NCBI RefSeq assembly: GCF_014931715.1
Contig: NZ_CP063164.1
Span: 1,178,001-1,242,000 of the forward strand
DNA length: 64,000 nucleotides
Direction of reading: 5' to 3'
Source of the DNA: Sulfurovum indicum
GTDB lineage: Bacteria; Campylobacterota; Campylobacteria; Campylobacterales; Sulfurovaceae
The position numbers were made by a program, and so were the translations under genes. The notes below the pieces were generated by a model, which saw nothing but the letters and a program-made list of their open reading frames with translations, was not told the DNA's origin and made no database searches. Below are positions 52,868 through 62,259 of this stretch, one piece after another (the first letter of the stretch is position 1; every line of letters starts with the position of its first letter).

Positions 52868-53986
52868 ATGGCTGACATTATTTTTGACCCTACAGCTTCA
52901 ATAGAAAGTTTTGCTGACAATATGAATATACTCAGTGCCAAAAACAGATCTGTTATTATTTTGGCATGTGATGCCAACGGATTTACAAAGAAGTTGATCG
53001 ATCCCATTCTTCGCGAAAACACACTCTCTGTCACAGGCGGTATTTTCCCTTCTGTTATCTACAATGACACGAAGTATGATAGAGGCACTATTTTTATCGG
53101 CCTTAAAGAGAACATCCAGATCAATATCATTAAAGATATCAGCCAAAAAAATTATGACAAGTTGGATGCTGATATGGAAAAACAGATAGGTAATATTGAT
53201 AAGTCCGCTAAAACCATATTCGTTTATATAGACGGTTTGACAAAACATATCGGTAAATGTATCAATGTCCTGTTTGACAATTACGGACTGGATATCAACT
53301 ATATCGGAGGAGGTACCGGCTCATTGAGCTTTGAGCAGAAACCTTCGCTCTTTACCAGCCAAGGGCTGTTACAGGATGCTTTGGTCTATGCCCATTCCCG
53401 GGCTAAAAGCTCAATTGGTGTCAGTCATGGGTGGAAAAGCATCAGCGGACCTTACCAGGTGACCAAATCGGACACGACCGTACTAAAAGAGCTTGACTTC
53501 AAACCGGCATTTGAGGTTTATAAAAGTATCGTAGACCAATACGCCTCTGAACCCATCAATACAGATAATTTTTTTCAAATTGCCAAATCATTTCCCTTTG
53601 GTATCAATACACTCTCAAATGAAAAAATAGTACGCGATCCGATCATCCTCAACGGTACAGAAATGGTCTGTGTCGGAAATGTAGAAGAGGGTAATTACGT
53701 TGATATTCTGCAAGGTAAAAAAGATGCCCTGATAAAAGCTGCAAAAAATGCTGCAGATATCAGTAACGAAAATATGGATTTTGAAAATGATTTTACCCTC
53801 TTTATAGACTGTATCTCACGTGTACTGTTCCTGGAAGAAGATTTTTCTGATGAAATTAAAGCAGTATGCAGGAACAATATGCCTCTTGTAGGAGCACTGA
53901 CTTTTGGTGAGATCGCCAATAATGGTAAAAATCATCTGGAATTTTTCAATAAAACATCCGTAGTAGGACATATCGGCCATGGATAA
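52868..53986 (+). CDS. FIST-domain sensory protein
   Basis: A 372-residue soluble protein with FIST_N (about 25-210; SVTGGIFPSVIYND, NYIGGGTGSLSFEQ) and FIST_C (about 215-370; NNMPLVGALTFGEIANNGKNH) halves. FIST domains are thought to bind small ligands such as amino acids and feed signalling enzymes. Start at 52868 follows GAAGG. Overlaps the GGDEF-EAL gene by 8 bp, so it probably gates that enzyme. Confidence 0.9.
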   Translation: MADIIFDPTASIESFADNMNILSAKNRSVIILACDANGFTKKLIDPILRENTLSVTGGIFPSVIYNDTKYDRGTIFIGLKENIQINIIKDISQKNYDKLDADMEKQIGNIDKSAKTIFVYIDGLTKHIGKCINVLFDNYGLDINYIGGGTGSLSFEQKPSLFTSQGLLQDALVYAHSRAKSSIGVSHGWKSISGPYQVTKSDTTVLKELDFKPAFEVYKSIVDQYASEPINTDNFFQIAKSFPFGINTLSNEKIVRDPIILNGTEMVCVGNVEEGNYVDILQGKKDALIKAAKNAADISNENMDFENDFTLFIDCISRVLFLEEDFSDEIKAVCRNNMPLVGALTFGEIANNGKNHLEFFNKTSVVGHIGHG

Positions 53987-56501
53987 GAATCCTCTGCTCT
54001 GGGCACTTTATGAAATCTCTATGCACATAGGGAATACACTGGAGCTGAAAAAAATGCTCGGTGAAACAGCAACTGTGATGTTGAGCCGGCTGAACTGTTC
54101 TTCCGCATCAGTATATCAAAAGCAGGACAATGACAAGTCAAAACTGCTTTATACCAAACCAAAAGTCCTGAGAAAAAAAGAGGAACACCTCTCTGTTGTA
54201 CAGAAGCTTGAAAAGAAGTTCTATGAGGATAACCGCCATTTTCTCGAATATAAAGTCAACCAGATATATTACTATCTTTTTGAGTTGAAGGATTTCGGTT
54301 TCCTTGTCTTAACCAAATCAGATGAACCACTTGATAATATTGTGCTCAAGTCTCTGACGAAGCTGAACCTGAAACTCACTTATGCCATAAAGGCATGTAT
54401 AGACAATGCACAGCTTTATGAGAGTAAAGCCCAATTGGCTACGGCACAGAGAATCGCACATCTTGGAAGCTGGACAACTATATTTCCCTCCATGCACATT
54501 CACTGGGATGATGAAATATTTCGTATATTCGGGGAGGAGCCTCAGAGTTTCACACCTACATACAGGTATCTTAGACGCCATCTGACCAAAAAGTCGCAGA
54601 AAAAAATGCGTAAAGCACTCTATTTGATTACACATATGAAAAAAGCTTATTACGATGGTGTATTTAAGATCATAAAGAGAGATGGATCGGTCGGATATGT
54701 GCAGATCCAGAGTAAAATTCTGTGTGATACAAGAAGCAGGATCACCTATGTAGCAGGAACTACTTTCGACATAACCAAGCAGAAACAACTGGAGCAGGAG
54801 ATCCGAAAAGAGAGTAATCTGCTTAAAACGATCATCAACACTATCCCCATAAGGATATTCTGGAAAGACCTGGAGTCACGATATCTGGGCTGCAACAACC
54901 TTTTTGCCCAGGACGCGAACCTTCAGGATGAAAGTCATATTCTCGGAAAAGATGATTATGAAATGCCATGGAGAAGCGAGGCTGATATGTATCGTGCCAT
55001 GGATAAGCAAGTTATACGTGAGGGCACTGTAAAACTGAATATTGAAGAACCGGTAACCTACAAAAACGGTCAAACACGGTGGATCTCTACATCCAAAGTA
55101 CCCTTGATTGACGAATCCGGAAAGATCTTCGGTATTTTGGGAACCTATATGGATATCACTGCCAAAAAAGAGAACGAAAGACAACTGGAACTGCAGCGTG
55201 ATGCGTTAGAACACCAGGCCTATCATGATGCCTTGACGGGACTGCCAAACCGCTTGCTCTTTCTGGATAGACTTGATCAATATATTCATAAAGCACATCG
55301 CCATAAAAGTAAAGTTGCCGTCCTGTTTGTCGATATGGACAGATTTAAAGAGATCAACGACTCCTTTGGTCATGAGTTTGGTGATGAAACCATCAGGGAA
55401 GTCTCAAAAAGACTGAAGAGTCGGATACGCAGTACAGACACTATAGCCCGTTTTGGCGGAGACGAGTTCATCATGATCTTTAATGATATAAACGACCCGC
55501 TCATGGTGGTAGAGATCGTACAAAAAATAATGCAGAGTATGGATGAGCCCATTATTATCAATGGGCACCGTATCTATGTCTCATTAAGCATAGGTATCAG
55601 TATCTACCCTGATGATACGGATACAGCTGCCGATCTTCTGAAAAATGCCGATGCAGCAATGTACAAAGCCAAATATGACGGACGGAACACCTACAAGTTC
55701 TATACAGAAGATATGACAGAAAAAGCTTTCGAACGCTTAGCTTTGGAATCCAATCTTCGCCAGGCGATACAAGATGAAAGTTTTATGCTTTACTTTCAGC
55801 CTCAGATCGATGGAGAGCGTGACAGGATCATCGGTATGGAAGCTTTGATCCGCTGGAAAGATAAAAACGGGGAGTTTATCCCCCCGGATAAATTCATACC
55901 TATTGCAGAAGAGACACGATTGATCGTTCCTCTGGGGGAGTGGATACTCAGAACCGGTATGCAGCAGATGGTACAGTGGTACGCCAAGGGATTGAATCCC
56001 GGGAAACTGGCGATCAACCTCTCCATGCTGCAACTTCAAAAACATGATTTTGTTTCCATGTTAAAGAGTATGCTGAAAGAGACGAAATGTCAACCCAACT
56101 GGCTTGAAATAGAGGTAACAGAAAGTCAGATCATGCAAAAACCGGAACAAACGATACTGACGCTTCAAATGATCAGCAAATTGGGTATCGGGATATCTGT
56201 TGATGATTTTGGCACCGGATACTCTTCACTCTCTTACCTCAATCGTTTTCCTATTGATACACTTAAAATAGACCAGTCTTTCATAAATGGTATTCCTGAC
56301 AATATGGAAAATGCAGCTATTATTCAGGCAGTGATCGCACTTGCAAAGACCTTGAACCTGGATGTGATTGCCGAAGGGGTTGAAACAGAGGAGCAAAAAA
56401 CATTTTTAATGAACAACGGATGCCATAGTATTCAGGGGTACCTCTATGCCAGACCAATGCCCTCTGATAAAATGGAGAAGTTATTGAAAGAGGCTTTGTA
56501 A
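53979..56501 (+). CDS. PAS-GGDEF-EAL cyclic-di-GMP enzyme
   Basis: An 840-residue cytoplasmic protein. An N-terminal GAF-like region (about 10-140) is followed by two PAS domains (about 150-265 and 275-405). The GGDEF domain (about 415-575) carries an intact ARFGGDEF near 493. The EAL domain (about 590-835) has MEALIRW near 621 and DDFGTGYSSL near 740. Both catalytic motifs look functional, so it may synthesise or break cyclic di-GMP depending on input. Coupled to the FIST gene. No membrane segments. Confidence 0.94.
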   Translation: MDKNPLLWALYEISMHIGNTLELKKMLGETATVMLSRLNCSSASVYQKQDNDKSKLLYTKPKVLRKKEEHLSVVQKLEKKFYEDNRHFLEYKVNQIYYYLFELKDFGFLVLTKSDEPLDNIVLKSLTKLNLKLTYAIKACIDNAQLYESKAQLATAQRIAHLGSWTTIFPSMHIHWDDEIFRIFGEEPQSFTPTYRYLRRHLTKKSQKKMRKALYLITHMKKAYYDGVFKIIKRDGSVGYVQIQSKILCDTRSRITYVAGTTFDITKQKQLEQEIRKESNLLKTIINTIPIRIFWKDLESRYLGCNNLFAQDANLQDESHILGKDDYEMPWRSEADMYRAMDKQVIREGTVKLNIEEPVTYKNGQTRWISTSKVPLIDESGKIFGILGTYMDITAKKENERQLELQRDALEHQAYHDALTGLPNRLLFLDRLDQYIHKAHRHKSKVAVLFVDMDRFKEINDSFGHEFGDETIREVSKRLKSRIRSTDTIARFGGDEFIMIFNDINDPLMVVEIVQKIMQSMDEPIIINGHRIYVSLSIGISIYPDDTDTAADLLKNADAAMYKAKYDGRNTYKFYTEDMTEKAFERLALESNLRQAIQDESFMLYFQPQIDGERDRIIGMEALIRWKDKNGEFIPPDKFIPIAEETRLIVPLGEWILRTGMQQMVQWYAKGLNPGKLAINLSMLQLQKHDFVSMLKSMLKETKCQPNWLEIEVTESQIMQKPEQTILTLQMISKLGIGISVDDFGTGYSSLSYLNRFPIDTLKIDQSFINGIPDNMENAAIIQAVIALAKTLNLDVIAEGVETEEQKTFLMNNGCHSIQGYLYARPMPSDKMEKLLKEAL

Positions 56502-56648
56502 CCCAGGATTACATTCCCATATATATAAATATTAAACAGATAAGCACCGCTCCTTGATGCAGCTCAACATATTTTCTCTTTCATTCGACTATACTTCACG
56601 AAATTATACAAGGGAAACTTTTAGAGGCACCCGTAAGGCTATCATAAC

Positions 56649-57635
56649 ATGAGTGAATTTTTAAACAACAACCGCTCTCCTTTTGAAGGGCAGTATCCGG
56701 ACGGACATCCAGTCCGTACCTACCTGGAAGAGAATCTTCTTATCAGAACGCTTATCAATGAACTTCGATCTCTCAATATACCGGAAGATCTTGAATTGTT
56801 CAAAGAGCTATTCAACAGACTTGGAAAGGTGGAGCTTCACTTTGCACGTAAAGAGAATCAGCTCTTCCCCTACCTTGAAAAACATGGGTGGACAAGTCCT
56901 TCCCAGAATATGTGGGCATTTCATGACCAGATAAGAGAAGAGATCAAAGAGACAAGAAGAGCTATAGAATCAAATGACATTGTAACTCTTATGATGAACT
57001 CCCAGCAGGTATTTCACTCTTTGGAGCATATTATGCAGGTAGAAGAAGGACGACTTCTTCCCAATGCCATGCGTTTGCTCAGCGAAGAGGAGTGGAAGGA
57101 ATTTAAAGAGGGAGACAGAGAGATAGGCTGGATGTTCGATACTCCGCCAACCCCTTACCCTGAAGATGCGTATGTCCATCCGGGAGAGGATACAAAACGT
57201 AAAAAACTTCCTTTCGGTATAGAAGACAAGACACATTATGACGAGGGGTATCTCACACCCGAACAGGTAAACTCCATCTTCAGGATCCTTCCTGTGGACA
57301 TTACTTATGTCAATGAACATGACCAGGTGGTATTTTACAATCGCGGAGAGGACAGGGTTTTCCCCAGAAGTGCAGGTATTATTGGACGTGAAGTAAAGTT
57401 CTGTCATCCGCCCAAAAGTGTAGACCAGGTCCTGAGGATCCTTGAAGAGTTCAAGGCAGGGAGACAAGACCTTGCAGAGTTCTGGATCCAGTTCAAAGGA
57501 AAATTCATTCATATTCAGTACTTTGCAGTCAGAGACAACGACGGAACTTACCGCGGAGTCATTGAGATGAGTCAGGATGTGACCCATGTGCGTGAACTGG
57601 AAGGAGAACAGCGTCTGCTTGACTGGGATTCGTAA
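56649..57635 (+). CDS. Hemerythrin-like domain protein with PAS domain
   Basis: A 328-residue cytoplasmic protein. Residues 15-150 form an HHE four-helix bundle with candidate iron ligands in DGHPVRTYLEEN, VELHFARKENQLFP, FHDQIREE and HSLEHIMQVEEG. Residues 205-320 are a PAS-like domain (VNEHDQVVFYNRGEDRVFPRS), as in the DUF438 group. Probably an oxygen, NO or redox sensor. Follows the GGDEF-EAL gene by 147 bp. Confidence 0.85.
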   Translation: MSEFLNNNRSPFEGQYPDGHPVRTYLEENLLIRTLINELRSLNIPEDLELFKELFNRLGKVELHFARKENQLFPYLEKHGWTSPSQNMWAFHDQIREEIKETRRAIESNDIVTLMMNSQQVFHSLEHIMQVEEGRLLPNAMRLLSEEEWKEFKEGDREIGWMFDTPPTPYPEDAYVHPGEDTKRKKLPFGIEDKTHYDEGYLTPEQVNSIFRILPVDITYVNEHDQVVFYNRGEDRVFPRSAGIIGREVKFCHPPKSVDQVLRILEEFKAGRQDLAEFWIQFKGKFIHIQYFAVRDNDGTYRGVIEMSQDVTHVRELEGEQRLLDWDS

Positions 57636-57690
57636 AAGAAGCTGAAAAGCTCTCTGCTTTCCCTTCTTTGCAGAGGAACCTATACAAACC

Positions 57691-57720
57691 GCAGGGGTAA
57701 CACTTTTGTGGTTACCCTTT
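57691..57720 (-). repeat. Solitary REP element of the RAYT-linked family
   Basis: GCAGGGGTAAC and GTGGTTACCCTTT around a short loop: the same repeat as the arrays at 61.3-62.3 kb, in the orientation I call B, with a few differences. It lies 55 bp after the hemerythrin gene, about 3.9 kb from the transposase. A separate 11-bp perfect hairpin, CATTACACCTT/AAGGTGTAATG, is at 57782-57806 and has no T-tract. Confidence 0.75.
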
Positions 57721-57877
57721 GAAACCCAAATGCCCTCTTAACGGTGAATCGGATTTTATTTTGAGTTTGAATTGAAGTAGGCATTACACCTTGGAAAGGT
57801 GTAATGAGAAAAAAATTGTTGTTGTCACCGACCCTTAATTTCATATCCTGCGGATACACTCCAGGATAAAGATGACC

Positions 57878-58678
57878 TCATTTCTCTTCTCTTAAGAACT
57901 GATACAGCTCCAGTGGAGTCATATCCAACTCATCCGCAAGATTTTTGATCCTGCTTTTTTCAGAAACATCTTCTACACCTTTCTCTTCCAAACGTTCAAT
58001 AGCCTCCTTGAGATCTATCTTGTTCATATTGCCTAACTCCTGAAGCGTCTTTCTTCCTAATCTTGCAGGAACATTATCGACTGACCCCATAGCACTGGGT
58101 CTGATAAGTTCATATATCATACTTGGTGCCATACTGTTTCTTCGTGCAATAGTCTTAAGAGATTCACTCTCTTTAAAATCAATCTTATGTTTGTGTAAAA
58201 TCTCTTTTGCCTGATCAATATCTATATTCATTTTTCTACAAAAGATATTCAGTTTTGTCTCTTCTGCGTGTCCGTAAGGAGGCTCTCCATAGCTCTTTGT
58301 CCAACTCTCTTTAATTGCTTCTTCAAAATCCAGAAAAGATTTAAACGGCTGCACCAATACCAATGTTCCGATGACAAATACCATGTTGATACCCAATGCA
58401 ATCAGAAACTCTTTTTTTGTAAAAGAGAGCTTTTTTCGGCGATCTTTCAGATAACTAACGATCGGTTTCCAATTGTAGTAGATATGTAATATACCAAACA
58501 GTATAAAGACAATCATAGAGGTTGTATGCAGGTCGCCATACTGACTCTTTGTCAATCCTAAAAAGTGCCAGTCCCACCAGTATGCCACTCTTCCGTGTGG
58601 ACACAGAAAAAGCATTATGCCTGTATAGGTCATAAGCAGAAACGAAAGTGCCAATGTCAATGATGTAATTTTTCTCAT
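57878..58678 (-). CDS. DUF4405-type membrane protein with C-terminal helical domain
   Basis: A 266-residue protein with about three to four membrane helices (1-125). Conserved histidines in WDWHFLGLT, GDLHTTSM and GILHIYYNW resemble heme-b ligands of small membrane cytochromes. The C-terminal part (about 135-266) is soluble with short helical repeats (TLQELGNMNKIDLKEAI, NLADELDMTPLELYQFL). Start at 58678; four extra residues are possible. Downstream of the EF-hand gene on the same strand. Confidence 0.72.
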   Translation of the reverse strand: MRKITSLTLALSFLLMTYTGIMLFLCPHGRVAYWWDWHFLGLTKSQYGDLHTTSMIVFILFGILHIYYNWKPIVSYLKDRRKKLSFTKKEFLIALGINMVFVIGTLVLVQPFKSFLDFEEAIKESWTKSYGEPPYGHAEETKLNIFCRKMNIDIDQAKEILHKHKIDFKESESLKTIARRNSMAPSMIYELIRPSAMGSVDNVPARLGRKTLQELGNMNKIDLKEAIERLEEKGVEDVSEKSRIKNLADELDMTPLELYQFLREEK

Positions 58679-58762
58679 AGATGACTCCATTTAGCAGTTT
58701 ATGAAGTGTCGGCAAGCCGGATCACCGATGCTTGCCTGGGGAGGAAGACAATAAGCGTGATT

Positions 58763-59296
58763 TTATTTAAGACCCTGTCCCATACCACCTCCCTGTCTGT
58801 TCTGATTCATACGGTTGATCTGATGTTTTGTAAACTCATCCTGGCTGATAACACCGTCTTTGTTCGTGTCGATACTTTCAAATGTCGGAGCTTTACCTGC
58901 ATTTTTCATCATTTTGCCTTCACTGGCTTTTTGCGACATACGTGCAGCCTGTGCCTCGTAAAACTCTTTTTGTGTTATTCTGCCGTCTTTATTGAGGTCA
59001 TAGCTGGCAAATGTTGGTCTGTTCTGCATACCTTTTCGCCCTTTGCCCATACCGCCTCTCTGTCCCATCATACCTTTCCCCATTCCTTTTGCCCCGGGTC
59101 TGTTCTGCATAAAGAGTTGTCTCTCTTCCGGTGTCATCGTCTGCATTCTTTTTTGCATTTCGGCTCTGAATGCAGGTCTGTCGGCAGGAGAGAGAGTTCC
59201 TCTCAAATTAATCAGTTCCTGTGTACTCATCTGACTGAAATCCATTGCCATTACAGCTGCTGTTGCAAGGAGCATTGATATAACTATTCTGTTCAT
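58763..59296 (-). CDS. Exported DUF1104/EF-hand protein with Met-Gly-rich linker
   Basis: A 177-residue periplasmic protein: signal peptide (1-17), DUF1104-like helical segment (about 18-65; FSQMSTQELINLRGTLS), a Met/Gly/Lys-rich linker (about 68-90), and two EF-hand loops, DLNKDGRITQKEF and DTNKDGVISQDEF, with full calcium-ligand sets. The linker's methionines could bind copper or other soft metals, which is a guess. Start follows AAAGGATC. Downstream of a two-component system on the same strand. Confidence 0.85.
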   Translation of the reverse strand: MNRIVISMLLATAAVMAMDFSQMSTQELINLRGTLSPADRPAFRAEMQKRMQTMTPEERQLFMQNRPGAKGMGKGMMGQRGGMGKGRKGMQNRPTFASYDLNKDGRITQKEFYEAQAARMSQKASEGKMMKNAGKAPTFESIDTNKDGVISQDEFTKHQINRMNQNRQGGGMGQGLK

Positions 59297-59441
59297 GGTT
59301 GATCCTTTGTTATGTATTGCATCCTTTACTCTGAATGCTTATTAACAGTATAAACAGGCAGTATAAACTCTATATAAATTATTACTCTCCCATTAAATAA
59401 CACGAATGTTTGATGCTGTAATTTCTGTTGTATATTTCGGG

Positions 59442-60563
59442 TTAAAAGCTGATCTTCGAAAAGACTTTTTGTCCGGAAGATTGAAGCGAAAATTCAAAAC
59501 CGTACAGATCCGTTATTTTTTTTACAATATGCAGTCCCAGACCGAATCCTCCATCATCCTTCTCACCCCTGATGAATTTCTGTATCATCTTTTCAGGTTT
59601 CTCAATTCTTCCGTCATTAATGATCTCCAGGCTGTGAGAGAGTTTTATCTCTATCGTTCCTTGCGGGGGTGTATATTTGATCGCATTAAAGAGCAGGTTG
59701 TCTATGATCCTTATCAGATCCTCTTCATCCATAAAAACCTTTTTGGGTGAAAGGTCAGTATGTATCTGCAGTTTTTTATTGTGTATGTTCGTCTCAAAAA
59801 AGCTGATCCTCTCTTTCAGTACTTCATCGACCGATATCTCTCTCTTTTCCTTTTTGGAGGTATGGTTAAGTTTGATAAAACTTAAATCTTTGAATATCTT
59901 TGAGACCCGGAATGAGGAAGCTATGATTTTTTTTAACTCTTCATTCTCTTTCAGTTCCGGGTGCAGCGCCTGCAGCATCTCAATATTGATAACAATATTA
60001 CTGATAGGCGTATTGATCTCATGTGTTGCATCTGTAATAAAGTCTTCCAGAAGGAGAATGCTTTCTTTCATAGGCTTTAAAAATATCCTACCCAGAACGA
60101 TCGAGAACAAAACAACAAAGAATACGGCAAAGAGGAAGAAGTAAAAGAGTTTCTCTTTCAGGTTTTGGATTTCAGAAGAGATATCCATATAGGAAACGAA
60201 ATTCATGTTTCCCCACTTTTTGTGTGTTTGATGCATATAGTAAAGCCGATCTTTCTCTATCCAGTACTCTTTGGAAAAATAGATATGCTCAGGTTTGAAG
60301 TTACCTGTCACATAGACTTTATTAATATAGATGGCCACAGGTATATCATTATATTCCGGAGCGATTCCTGTTTTAAGAAAATGTTTTTCGTGATTTAGTT
60401 CGATAAAACGGTAAATATTGTTTTTTATTTTCAGTATATTGTTGTTGATAATGTTATTGTAGGTAAGCTGATAGTAAAAATAGCCTCCTGCACCCAGTAA
60501 AAAAAGTGTAGAGAAGATGTATACAATCAAAAATCTTCTAAGAGACTCCTTCTCAGCCAACAT
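59442..60563 (-). CDS. Membrane sensor histidine kinase
   Basis: A 373-residue kinase: helix about 8-30, periplasmic sensor about 31-130, helix about 135-160, H about 181 in ATHEINTPISN, N box LLFNAIKYT, and GFGLGLHIVKKI. No HAMP domain is obvious. Overlaps its response regulator by 11 bp. The EF-hand and DUF4405 genes follow on the same strand and are candidate targets. Confidence 0.92.
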   Translation of the reverse strand: MLAEKESLRRFLIVYIFSTLFLLGAGGYFYYQLTYNNIINNNILKIKNNIYRFIELNHEKHFLKTGIAPEYNDIPVAIYINKVYVTGNFKPEHIYFSKEYWIEKDRLYYMHQTHKKWGNMNFVSYMDISSEIQNLKEKLFYFFLFAVFFVVLFSIVLGRIFLKPMKESILLLEDFITDATHEINTPISNIVINIEMLQALHPELKENEELKKIIASSFRVSKIFKDLSFIKLNHTSKKEKREISVDEVLKERISFFETNIHNKKLQIHTDLSPKKVFMDEEDLIRIIDNLLFNAIKYTPPQGTIEIKLSHSLEIINDGRIEKPEKMIQKFIRGEKDDGGFGLGLHIVKKITDLYGFEFSLQSSGQKVFSKISF

Positions 60564-61212
60564 ATCGGTACCCTATCTCTTTGAGTGTCTCTATCTTCCC
60601 TTTTGGCAAAATACTTCTCAGCCTGCAGATGAATGTTCTGAGCGATGTTTCATTTGGCACTTCATTATATGTATAAAGATGGTCAAAGATCTCATTTTTC
60701 GTCAGGATCTCATTGTTTCTTTGCAAAAAGAGAGCCAAAAGTTTGGCTTCCTTGTTTTTCAAGTGTATCTCTTTATTGTTTTTATAGAGTGTCAGGTTGT
60801 TTACATCAAAAACCAGTGACTCGTCTATAGAAATACGTGTCTGATTCTTATATAGACGTCTGTAGACAGCATCGATCCGCAGGTAGAGTTCATTGAGAGA
60901 AAAAGGTTTTGTCATATAGTCGTCAGCTCCGCTTAAAAAGCCCTCCTCTATATCTTTTTCGCTATCCAGAGAAGTCAGAAATATGATCGGTATATTACTA
61001 AACTCTCTAATTTTTTTGGCAACTTCAAAACCATTGCACGATGGAAGCTTGACATCCAGGATAATCAGTTCGAAAGGCTCTTCGTAAACAGCATCTATCG
61101 CCTCTTTGCCGTCAAAAAGACTTTTTACTTCCAACCCTTTCATAGTAAGGTACTTGACAATTGTTTGGTTTAGGTCTATGTCATCTTCAACAAGCAATAT
61201 CTTTTTTTTCAT
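60553..61212 (-). CDS. OmpR-family response regulator
   Basis: A 219-residue regulator with E9-D10-D11, phosphoacceptor D53 (LIILDVKLP), lysine in DYMTKPFSL, and a winged-helix domain from about 125 ending LKEIGYRYVG. First gene of the pair with the kinase. The REP array begins about 60 bp upstream of its start. Confidence 0.93.
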   Translation of the reverse strand: MKKKILLVEDDIDLNQTIVKYLTMKGLEVKSLFDGKEAIDAVYEEPFELIILDVKLPSCNGFEVAKKIREFSNIPIIFLTSLDSEKDIEEGFLSGADDYMTKPFSLNELYLRIDAVYRRLYKNQTRISIDESLVFDVNNLTLYKNNKEIHLKNKEAKLLALFLQRNNEILTKNEIFDHLYTYNEVPNETSLRTFICRLRSILPKGKIETLKEIGYRYVG

Positions 61213-61270
61213 CAGCCGCCTTCCTCTCTCTTATAATATCAAAATCATTCTTCCAATACTACTATATTCA

Positions 61271-61533
61271 AAGGCAACCATAAAGGATTGCCCCTACAAA
61301 TCAAAACATATTTCAATTCAAAATTGTGGGGGGGTAACCCTTGTTGTTACCCTTTGTATATCATAACATCATCCCCGTTCAAGGGCAACCATAAAGGATT
61401 GCCCCTACATTTCACCACAGAATCAATACATTCTTTGTATTCAAAACCAACCCGTAGGGGTAACCCTTGTGGTTACCCTTTGGTACCAAAATACCTTTTC
61501 CGTTCAAGGGCAACCACAAGGGATTGCCCCTAC
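61271..61533. repeat. REP array upstream of the transposase, five copies in alternating orientation
   Basis: One imperfect palindrome of about 28 bp occurs at 61271-61297 (A), 61326-61355 (B), 61381-61408 (A), 61454-61481 (B) and 61506-61533 (A). A reads AAGGGCAACC, a short ATAAA/ACAAG loop, then GGATTGCCCCTAC. B is the reverse complement form, beginning GTAGGGGTAACC and ending GGTTACCCTTT. Linkers between A and B are themselves similar (TCAATACATT, TATTCAAAACCAA). Strict A-B alternation is the pattern of bacterial interspersed mosaic elements. It also covers the gene-free stretch 61213-61601. Confidence 0.92.
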
Positions 61534-61601
61534 AGGTATAAAAATATGACAATCTGACATATTTTTCATACACAAATACGATCTTTTTCTATACTTATAT
61601 C

Positions 61602-62090
61602 ATGAGCTACATCACACACCCACGAAAAAATATTCGCCTGCCCTATTATAATTATGCTTCTGAAGGGATATATTTCATTACGATCTGCACACGACACAGA
61701 GAACCTTTCTTTGGCAATATCACAGATCAGCGACTCATTCTTAATGATGCTGGTAAAATACTAAAAGAAACATGGTTAGATATACCAAATAGATTTCCGT
61801 TTGTTTCCATACATGACTTCATCATCATGCCTAACCATTTTCATGCGATCATAGAAACAGACCATACTACATCCATAAGATTAGGTGACATTGTTGGTGC
61901 ATTTAAATCTATCACAACCAACCAATATATAAACGGTATACGTCATAAAAACTGGAAACCCTTTGAAAAAAGGTTGTGGCAACGAAACTATTATGAACAT
62001 ATCATACGCAGTGAAAAATCCTACCAAACTCTATCACAATACATTCAAAATAATCCCCTATCATGGAAAGAAGATATATTTTACATATAA
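61602..62090 (+). CDS. REP-associated tyrosine transposase (RAYT, IS200/IS605-like Y1)
   Basis: A 162-residue HUH-type single-strand transposase. MPNHFHAII holds the metal-binding HFH (H79, H81). The catalytic tyrosine is in WQRNYYEHIIR (Y130 or Y131). FITICTRHREPFFGN is a typical first beta-strand of TnpA-REP proteins. It is flanked by REP hairpins on both sides, so it is likely the enzyme that spread them. Intact, with no truncation visible. RAYTs are usually single-copy domesticated genes rather than free insertion sequences. Confidence 0.92.
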   Translation: MSYITHPRKNIRLPYYNYASEGIYFITICTRHREPFFGNITDQRLILNDAGKILKETWLDIPNRFPFVSIHDFIIMPNHFHAIIETDHTTSIRLGDIVGAFKSITTNQYINGIRHKNWKPFEKRLWQRNYYEHIIRSEKSYQTLSQYIQNNPLSWKEDIFYI

Positions 62091-62106
62091 AATTTTATTG
62101 TAATCC

Positions 62107-62259
62107 GTAGGGGTAACCCTCGTGGTTACCCACCAATCCATAACATCACCCCCATCCAAAGGGCAACCATAAAGGATTGCCCCTACATTTTTTCACAATA
62201 TCAATACATTTTCAATATTCAAAACCAAATCGTAGGGGTAACCCTTGTGGTTACCCTTT
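62107..62259. repeat. REP array downstream of the transposase, three copies
   Basis: Copies at 62107-62131 (B), 62158-62186 (A) and 62232-62259 (B). With the upstream array the order is A B A B A, transposase, B A B: alternation is kept across the gene. The A-B linker here (TCAATACATTTTCAATATTC) matches the linker between 61408 and 61454. After 62259 a TTCCCACGT-type half hairpin follows, then nothing recognisable up to arfB. Confidence 0.92.

Noticed and set aside
57782-57806. Terminator for the hemerythrin or DUF4405 gene
   Set aside because: The 11-bp hairpin is perfect, but on neither strand is it followed by a T-tract.
61270-61560. CRISPR-like array
   Set aside because: Repeats are palindromic, alternate in orientation and are joined by similar rather than unique linkers, and no cas genes are nearby; the RAYT explains them as REPs.
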